Shown in pieces: positions 62,051-64,000 of a DNA stretch of 64,000 nucleotides. The stretch comes from Fasciola hepatica. Taxonomy: Eukaryota > Platyhelminthes > Trematoda > Plagiorchiida > Fasciolidae. Every line of letters begins with the position of its first letter. Position 1 is the first letter of the stretch. A program made the position numbers and the translations under genes. The stretch is taken from assembly GCA_948099385.1 (NCBI GenBank), contig CANUEZ040000168.1:10760001-10824000 (forward strand), written 5' to 3'. The notes below the pieces were generated by a model. That model was not told where the DNA came from, ran no database searches, and was given only the letters and a program-made list of their open reading frames with translations.

Positions 62051-62903
62051 ATTGTACTGTGTCGACAATCATGTGATGGGAGCGAGCACAAGAGCATGTG
62101 GCTCATCATGCGAGCGCACATGGGAAAATAGGTGTTTTGAATGGACAATTTTATTTCATTTTTTCTGGATTGTCAGCACAATAGCATTTACTCTACCAGT
62201 GTTATTTTTCGTTTAAAAGCCAAAACTACTGGTCAAGGATTATTGAAATCTGTGGATTATCGTCGACAATCCCAAAAATCAGATGTAACGAAGAGGACTA
62301 TATGTGAATGTCTATTGATAACAAAGAAGCGATATCTGAAAGCACACGGGTTTCAATCAACTTGAAATGTGCTCAATTTGGAAGCGCACAAATTTTAGGA
62401 AATATTTTGATGGCACTGTGGTCAAATTTTGTTCATATTCTGAGACTTGTTTTAGTTATCCTCAGTTTTCTTATTTTGTCTTTTACCGAATTCAGAGAAT
62501 TCTGAAACCAAATTCAGACCTTTGTCTTGGTTAGAAATCACGGAAGGTGAGTGAAATAAACAATGATCGAACTTCCCCGTCGTATCAGAGAGGCGATGAC
62601 GAAAAGAAAGTACTAACTGAACATTGAGATGTTCTGCATTTATGCTCGGAGGGAATGCTTCAAACATAATTACGGGCTAAACATTGCCTGATTTTTGATG
62701 GTGGCAACAATACCGTACCATCCTCAAGAGCGAGATGTAAACAGTGGTACTCAAAATCTTTATTTTGTTGACAATCTCCCTCAGGCTTTAGCAACTGGCA
62801 ACTTTTCCGCCCTAGCAATCCGAAAGCTATATCAAAAACTTTTGAAAAAAGTGTGCTCTAAATTGTTGAAAACAGATATGAACACAACGAAAAAAATAGG
62901 ATG
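62049..62903. other. Intergenic or intronic sequence, no feature
   Basis: AT-rich, no recognised motif. It lies between the TA tracts and the - strand exon. Confidence 0.4.
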
Positions 62904-63242
62904 TCAGTCAGCTTCCTCTCTACTACGAACGTAGAACTTTTGAAATTGATTGCTCATATCCTCTAAAGACATGTCTCCAAAACGGCCAGGTTGTGCTTGT
63001 ATCAGCTTGAAAATGGCGGACAACTGAGCTGCACGAACTGAGGTCTCCTCCGCTTTCTCCTCCTCGCTCAACAAATCCAAACCCAGTTTGAGGGCTTTTT
63101 TCTTCTCCAGCGGTGTGGTTACAATAGCATCGGCCGCATTTGTGACTTGATCTGCAACTGGAAGAAACAAATCAGAGTAACTTGTGTACAGACGATCTTT
63201 TCTGGCAAAATTCATCTTCTCATGAAGCGTGATATTATGCAA
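62904..63242 (-). CDS. Conserved-looking exon of an unidentified protein
   Basis: A 112-codon - strand frame reads LYTSYSDLFLPVADQVTNAA, then a very charged amphipathic region (LEKKKALKLGLDLLSEEEKA) and LSAIFKLIQAQPGRFGDMSL. The composition is that of a real helical cytosolic protein and unlike the transposon debris around it. Likely splice sites on the - strand are an acceptor AG at 63203-63202 (tttgccag) and a donor GTAGTA beginning at 62926, giving an exon of about 275 bp (63201-62927). I cannot name the family. It is convergent with the TCP11-like gene, on the opposite strand. Confidence 0.6.
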   Translation of the reverse strand: MHNITLHEKMNFARKDRLYTSYSDLFLPVADQVTNAADAIVTTPLEKKKALKLGLDLLSEEEKAEETSVRAAQLSAIFKLIQAQPGRFGDMSLEDMSNQFQKFYVRSREEAD

Positions 63243-64000
63243 GCCAAATATTCACCCATCGGTAAAGGAGAACAGAAATGGCAGAAGAGTGTGAAAACTG
63301 AATAAATTTATTCGGTGAACATGAAACAGTCTCTCGATCACTGTTAATCGTAAAAGTTATTTCACAAGCCACAACGGTGGTACGTCTCTCTACCACGTTT
63401 CGGAACCCGCCTACGCATGTTACACTGATGGTGATAGACTGAAATCAACTATCGCTCGAGTTGTTACCGATCCGGCATCATTTGGGCTTTATGTTCAAGT
63501 TTCAGACTCATGAATGATGATTCACCACCTATGCGCGACAGCGTACCAAAAGAATCTTGAATAAATCAAGCTTTTTCATAAGTATCCAATCTAGCCCGGG
63601 TGAGAGGCACAGAACACAACCACACCGGAGAGTCGAGTGTATTCGAATGACAATGAAAGGTGCATGCGTCAATCAATAAATCAGAGAACAATGCATACCG
63701 GGGGTCAAAGGTCAACAGGACCATCTGTTCCCATTTTGGTTGACTCCTTTGATACCTCCCCTCGTAATTGTTTAGGGCTCGTATATGCTCAGTTGCGGGT
63801 TGTTCTGTATTGGTTGTGTTAACCTTCGGTTGCGATGTGGATATCTCCTTATGGGAGAATGATCACTCTGTGGAGTAACTAGATCCAACATGGTTTGCGT
63901 TTGTGCTGCCTGTGTTGGAGCATTGTCTAACCACTCGTGTGAATGACCATCGGTGTTGCGTTCAGCAAGCCCAATTCAACTGCATTTTAATGTCTGAAAA
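63243..64000. other. Window end, no recognised feature
   Basis: An inverted pair (GGTGGTACGTC and TACCACG, 63376-63400) and short frames only. Further exons of the - strand gene may lie beyond the window. Confidence 0.35.

Overview
This is a stretch of animal nuclear genome. It is one long, intron-rich protein-coding gene on the + strand whose introns are packed with old transposable elements. The mix points to a flatworm, most likely a digenean fluke: RTE-like LINEs with short tandem-repeat tails instead of poly(A), a Penelope-like element with a GIY-YIG domain, a Gypsy-type element, tRNA-headed SINEs, and a host gene split by introns of 2-18 kb. By eye the base composition is moderate, not as AT-rich as Schistosoma, so a liver- or lung-fluke type genome fits best. 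The species assignment is inference. I see no bacterial genes, operons, CRISPR arrays or rRNA genes.

The host gene. Eight exons between 6391 and 56894 join in one frame (133, 121, 224, 137, 263, 224, 221 and 467 bp; every intron GT-AG; all split codons restored) and encode about 595 residues of a TCP11 / TCP11-like protein. A second, unidentified conserved exon lies on the - strand near 62.9-63.2 kb.

Layout. 1-3.2 kb: dead RTE-like LINE, family A copy 1 (+). 3.3-5.6 kb: a short repeat and another LINE, family C (-). 6.4 kb: TCP11 exon 1. Intron 1 (18.4 kb): family B fragments, a SINE, the near-complete B1 (-, 10.2-14.2 kb), A copy 2 (+, 14.2-17.0 kb, almost identical to copy 1), and B2 (-, 17.0-23.3 kb), which is split by an uninterrupted 3,251-bp GT tract. 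Intron 2: SINE-like sequence, a B fragment and a Gypsy-type pol (-). Introns 3-5: a DDE transposase remnant, LINE ends, a Penelope-like element (-) and a different, jockey/CR1-like RT remnant (+). Intron 6: several SINEs, B3 (-, with a short GT tract at the same site as in B2 and an 850-bp insertion), and a foldback element. After the gene: further B and A fragments, paired TA tracts around a small repeat, and the - strand exon.

The most unusual points are these. (1) The GT tract is 3.25 kb long and sits at a site where the sister LINE copy has 47 bp. (2) About 670 bp around that site is roughly 97% identical between the two LINE copies, while their neighbouring sequence is only about 70-75% identical, which suggests gene conversion centred on the repeat. 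(3) Two LINE copies 14 kb apart share the same inactivating lesions. All transposon genes seen here are broken; only the TCP11-like gene and the 62.9-kb exon look maintained.
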